Shown piece after piece: positions 8,685 through 16,037 of a stretch of DNA of 64,000 bases. The stretch lies in the NCBI RefSeq assembly GCF_042646425.1, contig NZ_JBHRTR010000025.1:62001-126000 (forward strand), in the 5' to 3' direction. The stretch's first letter is position 1. Every line of letters starts with the position of its first letter. Both the position numbers and the translations under genes were made by a program. Below the pieces are notes generated by a model. The model saw only the letters and a list, made by a program, of their open reading frames with translations. It ran no database searches and was not told the DNA's origin. Source of the DNA: Marinibaculum pumilum. GTDB lineage: Bacteria; Pseudomonadota; Alphaproteobacteria; Ferrovibrionales; Ferrovibrionaceae.

Positions 8685-8783
8685 GCGCATCCTCCCTGTT
8701 CGACGGTGCTGCCGGGATAGCGCCTGCACCCGGACCGCTGCGGGTCTACGGCCTTGCCGGAGCAAAGACAATGCCGGGGCCGT

Positions 8784-9677
8784 CTATGGCACAGCGGCGT
8801 CCGGCGACCGCGCCAGCAGCTCCGCCAGCAGCGGGTTGGGGAAGCGGCGCTGCAGGGTCACCGCGAAGAAGGATTCCGCGATGCCGTCCAGCTGCGCCGC
8901 CTCCACCAGGCTGCCGGACAGAAGCTCGTCGCGCACCACGATCGGCGGGATCACCGCCAGCCCGGCATCCTGGCGTGCCAGCAGGCGCAGCATCGCCATG
9001 TCGTCGGCCTCCGCCGCGATCTGCGGGGTGACCGACAGGCCGGCGGCGAGCGCATCGAACGCCGCCCGCAGGGCGGTCTCCGGCGTCGGCAGGATCAGCG
9101 GCTCCGCCGCCAGCAGGTCGGCCAGCGGCCGCTCCGGGCGGCCAATGCGGTCCGCCGTGCCGACCAGGCTGACCGGCTGCTCCGCCAGGCGCCGGATCAG
9201 GTAGGGGCTGGCCGCATCCCGCGCCGGGGCGAGGTTGGTCAGCACCACGTCCAGGGACAGCGCGTCCAGGCCGCGCAGCAGTTCCGCCTGCGCGCCGGAG
9301 CGCAGCACGACCTCGACATCGGCGCGGCCGACGACGGGGCGCAGGAAGGCGATCTGGAAGTTCCGCGACAGGGTGGCCAGGGCGCCGACCCGCAGCGCCC
9401 GGCGGCCGCCGCCGCTGCCCCGCAGGGTGGCCAGCAGGTCCTCGGAGGTGCGGAAGATCGTCTCCGCATGATCCAGCGCGATCCGCCCGGCCTCGGTCAG
9501 CACCAAGCCGCGCCCCCGCCGCTCGAACAGGGCATGGCCCAGCGCCGCCTCCAGCGCCTTGATCTGGGTCGACAGGGCCGATTGCGACAGGTTCAGCGCC
9601 CGCGCCGCGCCGGTCAGGGTGCCGTCCCGCGCCACGGCACGGAACAGGCGGAGATGATGCAGGTTCAGGATCGCCAT
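8784..9677 (-). CDS. LysR family regulator of the dab operon
   Basis: 297 residues from the ATG at 9677. The N-terminal helix-turn-helix is LHHLRLFRAVARDGTLTGAA followed by LNLSQSALSTQIKALEAALG; the rest is a type-2 periplasmic-binding-like effector domain (LRVGALATLSRNFQIAFLRP, LSLDVVLTNLAP). A longer frame exists upstream but overlaps the dabB start and reads as non-coding. It is divergent from dabB-dabA, the usual arrangement for a LysR protein controlling its neighbour, and LysR genes accompany DAB operons elsewhere. A perfect T-N11-A palindrome lies 3 bases ahead of its ATG, suggesting autorepression. The ligand is unknown; a carbon-status metabolite is plausible. Confidence 0.88.
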   Translation of the reverse strand: MAILNLHHLRLFRAVARDGTLTGAARALNLSQSALSTQIKALEAALGHALFERRGRGLVLTEAGRIALDHAETIFRTSEDLLATLRGSGGGRRALRVGALATLSRNFQIAFLRPVVGRADVEVVLRSGAQAELLRGLDALSLDVVLTNLAPARDAASPYLIRRLAEQPVSLVGTADRIGRPERPLADLLAAEPLILPTPETALRAAFDALAAGLSVTPQIAAEADDMAMLRLLARQDAGLAVIPPIVVRDELLSGSLVEAAQLDGIAESFFAVTLQRRFPNPLLAELLARSPDAAVP

Positions 9678-9679
9678 AG

Positions 9680-9694
9680 TTCTATCAGATAGAA
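9680..9694. promoter_or_regulatory. LysR operator, perfect T-N11-A palindrome
   Basis: TTCTATC-A-GATAGAA is a perfect inverted repeat with 7-base arms and contains the LysR core T-N11-A (TCTATCAGATAGA). It ends 3 bases from the lysR ATG and about 90 bases ahead of dabB, a typical place for the autoregulatory and recognition site of a divergent LysR promoter. Confidence 0.75.
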
Positions 9695-9700
9695 TGATCT

Positions 9701-9730
9701 CGAATATAATATGTAATTTTTTGATATTCG
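9701..9730. promoter_or_regulatory. Second inverted repeat in the AT-rich lysR-dabB promoter region
   Basis: CGAATAT (9701-9707) and ATATTCG (9724-9730) are perfect 7-base arms around a 16-base AT-rich spacer. The region is far more AT-rich than its surroundings. It may hold promoter elements and the lower-affinity activation site of the LysR protein; the arm spacing is wider than a standard LysR box. Confidence 0.45.
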
Positions 9731-9781
9731 CACAGCCTGTATCAGCTGCCCCGGAGAAATAGCCGACACCGGAGCCGTGCG

Positions 9782-11359
9782 ATGACCGCGATCCTGACCC
9801 TTTCGATCCTGCCGCCGCTTTCCTTCCTGGCACCACTCGTCCTGCTCGCGGTGGCGGCGCTGGCCATCGCCCGGCCGGGGCGGCGGCCGGGGCGCCTGCC
9901 GCGCCTGTCCGAAGGCGCCGCCCTCGCCGCGCTGGCCCTGGCCGGCGCCGGCCTTGCGCAACTGCTGGCCTTCGGTCCGTCGGGCCCCTCCACCCTGCAG
10001 GCGCCCGCACTGCAACTGGACGCTGTCGGCGCCACACTCACCCTGCTGGTCGCCTTCATCGGCTGGATCGTGATGCGCTATGCCCGGACCTATCTGGACG
10101 GCGAGGCGCGGGAGGGACGCTTCCACGGCCTGATGCTGGCCGCCCTGGCGGCGGTGCTGGTCCTCGCCCAGGCCGGCAGCCTGTGGCTGATGCTCGCGGC
10201 CCTGGTGGCGGTCGGGCTCTGTCTGCGGCGGCTGCTGCTGTTCTATGCCGAACGGCCGCAGGCGCGGCGGGCGGCGACCAAGTTCGCGCTGGTCTGGCAT
10301 GCCGGCGACGTCGCGCTGGCCGCTGCCGCCCTGCTGCTGTGGCTCGGCCTCGGCACCGCCGACCTGGCCGCCCTGGCCGGGATCGCAGGCGCCGGTGCCG
10401 GCCTGCCGGTGGCCGCCCATGTCGCGGTCGCGCTGATCGTCCTGGCGGCGGCGCTGAAGACCGCGGCCTTCCCGCTGCACGGCTGGCTGACCGAGGTGAT
10501 GGAGGCACCGACCCCGGTCTCCGCCCTGCTGCATGCCGGGATCATCAATGCCGGCGGGCTGCTGCTGATCCGCTCCGCGGAGCTGGTGCAGGCCAGCCCG
10601 GGCGCGATGGGCGCCCTGGTGATCCTGGGCGGCCTGACCGCCCTGTTCGGCTCCCTGGTGATGCTGACCCAGAGCGCGGTGAAGACCGCCCTGGCCTGGT
10701 CCACGGTCGCGCAGATGGGCTTCATGCTGCTGCAATGCGGGCTGGGGCTCTGGGCGCTGGCGCTGCTGCACCTGGTCGCCCATTCGCTCTACAAGGCGCA
10801 TGCCTTCCTGGGCTCCGGCAGCGCGGTGCGGGCGGTCGCCGCCATCCGGCGGCCCGGGCCGGTGGCGGTGCCGAACCTCGCCGCGGTGCTGAAGTCCTTC
10901 GCCCTGGCGGTGCTGCTCTATGCCGCCGTGGCGGCGATCTTCACCACCTTCACCGGGCCGAAGCCGCTGCAGGCCCTGGCGCTGGGCACGATGCTGATCC
11001 TGGGCACCGCCTACCTGGTGGCGCAGGGCCTGGCCGATGCGGCGCCGGCGGCGCTGACCCGCCGCACCGCCATCGCCGCCCTGGGCGCCGCCGCCGGCTA
11101 CTTCGTCTTCCAGCTGGCAGCGGACGCGCTCTGGGGGCCGCACCTGCCGGCGCCGCCCCTGCCCGGCCCGCTGGAATGGGCGCTGATCGTGCTGGCGGTG
11201 CTGTCCTTCGCCGCGGTGGCGGTGGCGCAGACCCTGATCCCCCACTGGGCCCATCACCCGGCCAGCGCCGGCCTGCGGGTCCACCTGGCCAACGGCCTCT
11301 ACCTGAATGCCGTCCTGGACCGCCTGATCGGCGGCTTCCGGACCGCGAAGCCGAACTGA
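9782..11359 (+). CDS. dabB: DabB, NuoL-like membrane subunit of the DAB inorganic carbon transporter
   Basis: 525 residues, almost all hydrophobic, with about a dozen membrane segments. It belongs to the proton-conducting membrane transporter family (NuoL/MrpA-like). The key antiporter region is present as KTAAFPLHGWLTEVMEAPTPV near 226-246, followed by SALLHAGIINAGGLLLIRS, and a later AQMGFMLLQ and LHLVAHSLYKAHAFLGSGS. As a small single-subunit NuoL relative directly before a DUF2309 gene (16-base gap) it is the DabB partner of DabA. It is thought to couple cation flow to DabA-driven CO2 hydration, trapping bicarbonate in the cytoplasm. The ATG has GGAG about 8 bases upstream. Confidence 0.9.
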   Translation: MTAILTLSILPPLSFLAPLVLLAVAALAIARPGRRPGRLPRLSEGAALAALALAGAGLAQLLAFGPSGPSTLQAPALQLDAVGATLTLLVAFIGWIVMRYARTYLDGEAREGRFHGLMLAALAAVLVLAQAGSLWLMLAALVAVGLCLRRLLLFYAERPQARRAATKFALVWHAGDVALAAAALLLWLGLGTADLAALAGIAGAGAGLPVAAHVAVALIVLAAALKTAAFPLHGWLTEVMEAPTPVSALLHAGIINAGGLLLIRSAELVQASPGAMGALVILGGLTALFGSLVMLTQSAVKTALAWSTVAQMGFMLLQCGLGLWALALLHLVAHSLYKAHAFLGSGSAVRAVAAIRRPGPVAVPNLAAVLKSFALAVLLYAAVAAIFTTFTGPKPLQALALGTMLILGTAYLVAQGLADAAPAALTRRTAIAALGAAAGYFVFQLAADALWGPHLPAPPLPGPLEWALIVLAVLSFAAVAVAQTLIPHWAHHPASAGLRVHLANGLYLNAVLDRLIGGFRTAKPN

Positions 11360-11375
11360 ACCGGAGGAGAAAGCG

Positions 11376-13742
11376 ATGTTCCAGAACAAGATGCAGATCG
11401 CGCCGGCCCGGGCCTCCGGCATCCTGGCCGCGGCGGAACGCGCCGCGCATGCCATTCCCCCGGCCTTCCCGCTGGACGCGACCGTCGCGGTCAACCCCTT
11501 CGTGGGCCAGGCGGACGAAGACCTCGCCACCGCCGCCGCCCGGCTGGGCCGGGTCGCCGGCGTCGCCCTGACCCGGCCGCGCGCGGCTTTTCTCGCCGAG
11601 ATCGCGGCGGGCCGGATCTCCGACGACGACCTGTCGGAGGCCCTGGCCGCCTGCACCTCGCCGCTGCGGCCGGCAAGCGTGGCCGCACTGAAGGCCGCCG
11701 CTTCCGCCCCACATCCGCCGGTGCAGGCGCTGCCGACCGTGGCAGAACTGGCCGCAGGTGCCTCCGGCACCGACTGGCCGTCGGTGATCGCGAAGAGCTT
11801 CGGCCTGTGGGCGGCCGGGCATTTCGACCGCGGCCAGGCGCTCTGGTCGCCGGCCCCGGGACAGGATTCCTATGCCGCCTGGCAGGCCTGGGCGAGCGTC
11901 GACCTGACGCCGGAGATCGCCGGCCTGGACGGCTTCTGCGCCCATGTGGCCGCCGCCCCCGACACGCCGGAACGGGCGATCCTGCGGGCCGCGGAGCGGC
12001 TGGGGATCGACGAGGCGGCGGCGGAGACGGTGTTCCACCGGCTGCTGATGGAGCTCGGCGGCTGGGCGCAGCATGCCCGCTGGCTGCTCTGGCGGGCCGA
12101 GCAGGCGGCGGGCAGCGATACCGCCATCGCCGGCCTGCTGGCCGCCCGGCTGGTCTGGGAGGAGGCGCTTCTGGCGGCGGTGCCGCAGGCGGCGGCGGAC
12201 TGGACCGGGGCGCTTGCCGGCCATGCGGCACCGGTGGTGCCGAACGCCGACCATGTCGTCGACGAGATCCTTCAGACGGCGGCGGAACGGGCCTACCAGC
12301 ACCGGTTGGACGACGCCCTGGCGGCGCCGGTGCCTCGGCACTCCCGGCCGGCGCTTCAGGCGGCCTTCTGCATCGACGTGCGGTCGGAGGTCTTCCGGCG
12401 GGCGCTGGAGGCGCAGGACCCCGGGATCGACACGATCGGCTTCGCCGGCTTCTTCGGCCTGCCGCTGGCCCACCGCCCGCACGGCTCGGAGCTGGAGGAG
12501 GCGCATCTGCCGGTCCTGCTGCAGCCGGCGCTGCATTCCGAAAGCAGCGCCCCAGAGGCGGCCGAGCGTGCGACCCGGATCGCGGCCCGCACGCTGCGCG
12601 CCTGGGGCCGCTTCCGGCAGGCCGCCGTTTCCTCATTCGCCTTCGTCGAGGCGGCCGGCCCGTTCTACGGCGCGAAGCTGGTCGCTGATGCGCTGGGGCT
12701 CGGCCATCGGCGCGAGAAGGCGCAGCCGGCGCCACGGCTGGACCCGGCGCTGTCGCCGGAAGCGAAGGCCCGGACCGCCGCCACGGTGCTCAAGGCGATG
12801 GGCCTGACCGCCGGCCATGCGCCGCTGGTCCTCCTGCTGGGCCATGGCGCGCAGGTCACCAACAACCCGCATGAGAGCGCCTATCATTGCGGCGCCTGCG
12901 GCGGTCATACCGGCGAGGTCTCCGCCCGCCTGCTCGCCCTGCTGCTGAACGACCCGGATGCGCGGGCCGGCCTGCCCGCCCACGGCATCGCTCTGCCGGC
13001 GGACACCCGCTTCCTGGCGGGCCTGCACGACACCACAACGGATCAGGTGATGCTGTACGACACGGAAGGCGCAGGCGACCTGACGCAGGCACGGGACTGG
13101 CTGTCGGCGGCCGGTGCCCGGGCCCGGGCGGAGCGCGCGCTGCGGCTGCCCGGGGCGACCGCCGGCACTGTCGCAGCGCGGGCCCTGAACTGGGCGGAGG
13201 TGCGGCCCGAATGGGGGCTGGCGGACTGCGCCGCCTTCATCGCGGCGCCGCGCAGCGTCACCGCCGGCGCGTCATTCGACGGCCGCACCTTCCTGCACAG
13301 CTACGACTGGGAGACGGACGAGGGCTTTGCCACCCTGGAGCTGATTCTGACCGCGCCGGTGGTCGTCGCCAGCTGGATCAGCCTGCAATACTACGGCTCG
13401 ACCGTCGCCCCGCAGGCCTTCGGCGGCGGCAACAAGCTGCTGCACAACGTGACCGGCGGCATCGGCGTGGTGGAGGGCAATGGCGGCACCCTGCGGCCCG
13501 GCCTGCCCTGGCAGGCGGTCAGCGACGGCGCGGCGCCGGTGCATACCCCGCTGCGCCTGAGCGTGCTGGTGGAAGCGCCGCAGCACGCGATCCTCGACAT
13601 CCTGGACCGCCATCCGCAGGTCCGCGCCCTGTTCGACAATGGCTGGCTGCACCTGCTGGCGCTGCGGCAGGGCCGCATCGCCGCGCGCTACCAGGCCGGC
13701 CTGACCTGGGCGGAAGCGCCGGCGGTCGAACTGGCGGCATGA
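11376..13742 (+). CDS. dabA: DabA, carbonic-anhydrase-like subunit of the DAB inorganic carbon transporter (DUF2309)
   Basis: 788 residues, the usual length for DUF2309/UPF0753 proteins. The zinc site known from the Halothiobacillus protein (Cys351, Asp353, His524, Cys539) is matched by Cys332 and Asp334 in FCIDVRSE and by His490 (LLGHGAQ) and Cys505 (YHCGACGGH); the 15-residue His-Cys spacing is identical. Other landmarks are AVNPFVG near 39-44 and SYDWETDEGF, LQYYGST and NLLHNVTGGIGV-like sequence near the C-terminus. It hydrates CO2 vectorially on the cytoplasmic side together with DabB. The start follows GGAGGAGAAAGCG. The organism may use the pair for carbon fixation, anaplerosis or pH control; no RuBisCO gene is in view. 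Confidence 0.93.
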   Translation: MFQNKMQIAPARASGILAAAERAAHAIPPAFPLDATVAVNPFVGQADEDLATAAARLGRVAGVALTRPRAAFLAEIAAGRISDDDLSEALAACTSPLRPASVAALKAAASAPHPPVQALPTVAELAAGASGTDWPSVIAKSFGLWAAGHFDRGQALWSPAPGQDSYAAWQAWASVDLTPEIAGLDGFCAHVAAAPDTPERAILRAAERLGIDEAAAETVFHRLLMELGGWAQHARWLLWRAEQAAGSDTAIAGLLAARLVWEEALLAAVPQAAADWTGALAGHAAPVVPNADHVVDEILQTAAERAYQHRLDDALAAPVPRHSRPALQAAFCIDVRSEVFRRALEAQDPGIDTIGFAGFFGLPLAHRPHGSELEEAHLPVLLQPALHSESSAPEAAERATRIAARTLRAWGRFRQAAVSSFAFVEAAGPFYGAKLVADALGLGHRREKAQPAPRLDPALSPEAKARTAATVLKAMGLTAGHAPLVLLLGHGAQVTNNPHESAYHCGACGGHTGEVSARLLALLLNDPDARAGLPAHGIALPADTRFLAGLHDTTTDQVMLYDTEGAGDLTQARDWLSAAGARARAERALRLPGATAGTVAARALNWAEVRPEWGLADCAAFIAAPRSVTAGASFDGRTFLHSYDWETDEGFATLELILTAPVVVASWISLQYYGSTVAPQAFGGGNKLLHNVTGGIGVVEGNGGTLRPGLPWQAVSDGAAPVHTPLRLSVLVEAPQHAILDILDRHPQVRALFDNGWLHLLALRQGRIAARYQAGLTWAEAPAVELAA

Positions 13743-13743
13743 A

Positions 13744-13784
13744 TGCATGCGGGGGAGGCGGCGGCGGCGTCTTTCCCGCATGCA
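13744..13784 (+). terminator. Hairpin after dabA, possible terminator
   Basis: TGCATGCGGG (13744-13753) and CCCGCATGCA (13775-13784) form a perfect 10-bp stem around a 21-base GC-rich loop, starting 2 bases after the dabA stop codon. There is no T-tract, so it is either a Rho-assisted end or an mRNA-stabilising 3' stem. Confidence 0.45.
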
Positions 13785-13846
13785 GGGCGGCGCCACGCCC
13801 AGCGTCTTGCTGCAAGTACCCCAGCGCCGAACCGCATTCGCCCCGG

Positions 13847-14212
13847 TCAGATAAAGACCAGCGACCTGCGAATTCTCGCAGCGACCTCGGGGACGCGGAT
13901 GCCGTCCAGGCCCGCCCCGGTCATCAGGTCCACCTTGCGCCCGAACAGATCCTCGAGCGCTTCGGCCAGGCCCAGATAGTTGGCATAGGTCGGCGCGTCG
14001 AATTCGACATACAGGTCGATGTCGCTGTCGGGACGGGGCTGGTCGGTGGCATGGGAGCCGAACAGCGCAATCTGGTGCACAGAAAAGTGGTCGAGAAGCG
14101 CGCGATTGCTGCGGAGTGTGTTGAGAATGCCGGACCGTGACAACCCGTCCCGCACCACCGGTGCGTTGCCGGTCGGGAGCGCAGCGTCAGCCGCCTGGCC
14201 TCGATCCACCAT
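13847..14212 (-). CDS. MNT-type nucleotidyltransferase domain protein (orphan antitoxin-like)
   Basis: 121 residues of the minimal nucleotidyltransferase (MNT) superfamily. The motif is ALFGSHATDQPRPDSDIDLYVEF: Gly52-Ser53 followed by Asp64 and Asp66, with Asp95 in KVDLMT as third acidic residue. Such proteins usually act as antitoxins that AMPylate a HEPN toxin encoded next to them. No HEPN gene is present on either side (dabA upstream in position, tRNA-Met on the other side), so it is an orphan or acts on something else. The first 23 residues look weakly conserved, and a start further in is possible. It lies beside the toxin-antitoxin pair on the other side of the tRNA. Confidence 0.75.
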   Translation of the reverse strand: MVDRGQAADAALPTGNAPVVRDGLSRSGILNTLRSNRALLDHFSVHQIALFGSHATDQPRPDSDIDLYVEFDAPTYANYLGLAEALEDLFGRKVDLMTGAGLDGIRVPEVAARIRRSLVFI

Positions 14213-14243
14213 GTCGCGTGCTCCCGGGCCGACACGGAAAGAG

Positions 14244-14320
14244 TGGTAGCGGAGGAGGGACTCGAACCCCCGACACGCGGATTATGATTCCGCTGCTCTA
14301 ACCAACTGAGCTACTCCGCC
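14244..14320 (-). tRNA. tRNA-Met (anticodon CAT, elongator type)
   Basis: A complete cloverleaf on the minus strand, 77 bases including an encoded CCA. The acceptor stem pairs GGCGGAG with CTCCGCT (first pair G-U), the D-arm is AGCTC...GAGC, the anticodon stem GCGGA/TCCGC encloses loop ATCATAA giving anticodon CAT, and the T-arm loop is GTTCGAG. The first pair is G-U, not the unpaired C1-A72 of initiator tRNA, so this is elongator Met; tRNA-Ile2 (lysidine) is the other CAT type and cannot be fully excluded. Confidence 0.93.
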
Positions 14321-14450
14321 ACACGATCCCGTTCGCCTGCTGCCCCTGCGGCGGCGCGGAACGGGTCAGGCCGGGGCAGATACCGGGCCGGGGGGCCGGT
14401 GTCAACATGAATAATGGGCCCTTCGGGAAAGCGCCGCCGCGATCCTGCAC

Positions 14451-14502
14451 GATCAGGCCTGCCATCATGGCATCAAGTGCCATCTTGATGGCAGGCCTGA
14501 TC
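14451..14502. repeat. 17-bp perfect inverted repeat upstream of the toxin-antitoxin genes
   Basis: GATCAGGCCTGCCATCA (14451-14467) is exactly repeated in reverse complement at 14486-14502. The 18-base loop holds a second palindrome: ATGGCA (starting one base inside the outer arm) and TGCCAT around TCAAG. The structure ends 32 bases before the antitoxin ATG. It may be the operator where the antitoxin complex binds, a terminator for the region, or the end of a small mobile element. Confidence 0.7.
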
Positions 14503-14534
14503 GCGTCCATATCTCGTCAGTCAAAGAGGTGCCC

Positions 14535-14783
14535 ATGGCCGAACCGCAACTGTCCGTCCGCAGTGCAAGGGCGCGCGATCTCGCGCATCGTCTTGCACGG
14601 CGGGAAAACCGCTCGATCGCCGAGATCGTCGTGCGGGCGCTCGAGGCCTACGAAACCCGCCAGACCGGGCGCGAGCCTGCGGCCACGTTCTATGCGCGGA
14701 TCACAGAAACCTGCGGAACCGATATCGATCTCGACTCTGTCATCCGGGAAAGCCGCTCGCCCCATGAGGGGCCGGAACTCTGA
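14535..14783 (+). CDS. FitA/VapB-like ribbon-helix-helix antitoxin
   Basis: 82 residues from ATG 14535, which has AGAGG 5 bases upstream; a GTG at 14529 lies within that site and is less likely. The N-terminus LSVRSARARDLAHRLARRENRSIAEIVVRALEAYE has the pattern of a ribbon-helix-helix DNA-binding antitoxin: a short beta strand, then two helices with alternating basic residues. The acidic C-terminal tail would bind and block the PIN toxin. Its stop codon overlaps the start of the toxin gene. The pair would repress its own promoter, likely through the palindrome just upstream. Confidence 0.82.
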   Translation: MAEPQLSVRSARARDLAHRLARRENRSIAEIVVRALEAYETRQTGREPAATFYARITETCGTDIDLDSVIRESRSPHEGPEL

Positions 14784-15193
14784 TTTTTCTCGATACGAAT
14801 GTCGTTTCGGAAACCCTGCGGAAATCGCCCGATGGAGCGGTCGTTGCCTGGCTCGTACGGCACGATGCCGAACTGGCCCTTTCGACAATTGTCATTGCCG
14901 AGATGGCTTTCGGCATCGCGAAGATCCGGCCGGACCAGCGCGCGACGCGTCTCGCCCGGGGACTTGCCGACTGGCGGCGACGCTTCTCGGACCGGATCTA
15001 CGGCCTGACGGAGGAAGCCGCCCTTGCCTATGGCGAGATCATGGCCAAAGCCATCCGTCAGGGGCGCACGATGTCGGCCCCTGACGGCATGATCGCGGCA
15101 ATCGCAAGAGTCCATGGCGGACGGCTTGCCACCCGCAACCTGGCCGATTTCGAACCTGCCGATCTCAAGCTTGTTTCACCCTGGACCTTCTGA
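14780..15193 (+). CDS. FitB/VapC-like PIN-domain toxin, apparent CTG start
   Basis: 137 residues if started at CTG 14780. The PIN nuclease fold opens with IFLDTNVVSE (Asp5), followed by Glu41 in VIAEMAFG, Asp102 in SAPDGMIAA and Asp123 near TRNLADFE, the acidic set that holds Mg2+ and cleaves RNA. FitB and VapC proteins begin with MI(L/F)LDTNV, so the true start must be at or next to CTG 14780; the frame has a stop at 14765 and offers no ATG, GTG or TTG between. A GAGGG lies about 9 bases ahead. CTG overlaps the antitoxin stop (CTGA), so translation is coupled. A later ATG at 14903 would remove the active-site Asp5. Confidence 0.82.
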   Translation: MIFLDTNVVSETLRKSPDGAVVAWLVRHDAELALSTIVIAEMAFGIAKIRPDQRATRLARGLADWRRRFSDRIYGLTEEAALAYGEIMAKAIRQGRTMSAPDGMIAAIARVHGGRLATRNLADFEPADLKLVSPWTF

Positions 15194-15236
15194 AGAGGCA
15201 CCTACGGATCGGTCGTCGCATCGCGTGCCGCGCCTT

Positions 15237-16037
15237 TCAGGCGATCGCCGCGATCGCCGCCAGGGTTTCTTCCGGCCGCTCATACTGCACCATATGGCCG
15301 GCCTGCGGGATCGCCGTCAGGGTGGCGCCCCTGATGCCATTGGCGAAGCCGGCGGCATAGGGGTCCTGCGGGATCAGCCGGTCCTCCGCGCCCCAGACCA
15401 GGGCGGTGCGGGCGCGGATGCGGTAGAGCCGGTCCTTCAGGCCGCGGTCGGGGATCGGGAACAAGAGCTTGCCGGCCATGCCCAGGCGGCGGGCATTGCC
15501 GATCATGAACTCCGACAGGAAGGCCGGGTCGTCCAGGTCCAGGCCGGCGGTCAGCATCGTCGAGCCCATCGCGGCGTCGTGGAACAGCAGGCCGGGCAGC
15601 TCGAACGGCAGCTTGGCGAAGATGTCGGGCATCGGCGCGCGGTCGTACCACAGCCCGGCCGGGCAGAGCAGGACCAGCCGGTCGACCGCCATCGGCGCCA
15701 CCGCCGCCATCTCCGCCGCGATCATGCCGCCCATGGAATGGCCGGCCAGCAGCGGTCGCTCCAGCCCCAGCGCCTCCATCACGTCGAAGCCGTGCAGGGT
15801 GACGTCGAGCATGGTGCGCAGATGCTCCGCGCCCTCGCTGTCCTCATAGCCCGGCAGCAGCGGCGCATGCACCCGGTACCGGCCGGCCAGCGCCGCCAGG
15901 AAGGGATCGTCCGGGAACAGCCCGCCGGCGCCGTGCAGGTAGAGCAGGTCCGGCCCGGCGCCGCCCTGATAGACCCGCACCCGGCAGCGGCCGTTCGCCG
16001 TCTCGACATGGTGTGCCTGCATTGCCGCCCCCATCAC
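15237..16037 (-). CDS. Alpha/beta hydrolase
   Basis: 266 residues of the alpha/beta-hydrolase fold. The nucleophile elbow is LLAGHSMGGMIAAEM (Ser in GHSMG), the acid is likely Asp in LVWGAEDRLIP and the His in AGHMVQYERPE; an oxyanion motif LHGAGG appears early (LYLHGAGGLFPDD). The gene starts with GTG overlapping the TGA of the LLM oxidoreductase gene (GTGA); ATG one codon later is possible. Coupling to a flavin monooxygenase suggests that it hydrolyses the ester, lactone or acyl product of that enzyme. Substrate unknown. Confidence 0.82.
   Translation of the reverse strand: MMGAAMQAHHVETANGRCRVRVYQGGAGPDLLYLHGAGGLFPDDPFLAALAGRYRVHAPLLPGYEDSEGAEHLRTMLDVTLHGFDVMEALGLERPLLAGHSMGGMIAAEMAAVAPMAVDRLVLLCPAGLWYDRAPMPDIFAKLPFELPGLLFHDAAMGSTMLTAGLDLDDPAFLSEFMIGNARRLGMAGKLLFPIPDRGLKDRLYRIRARTALVWGAEDRLIPQDPYAAGFANGIRGATLTAIPQAGHMVQYERPEETLAAIAAIA

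Noticed and set aside
9665..11770. 701-codon minus-strand frame across dabB
   Set aside because: Shadow of dabB; low-complexity Gln/Gly/Arg sequence and no start context. dabB has clear membrane segments and family motifs.
13743..13846. HEPN toxin partner for the MNT gene
   Set aside because: Only about 100 bases with no suitable open frame; the other side is the tRNA gene.
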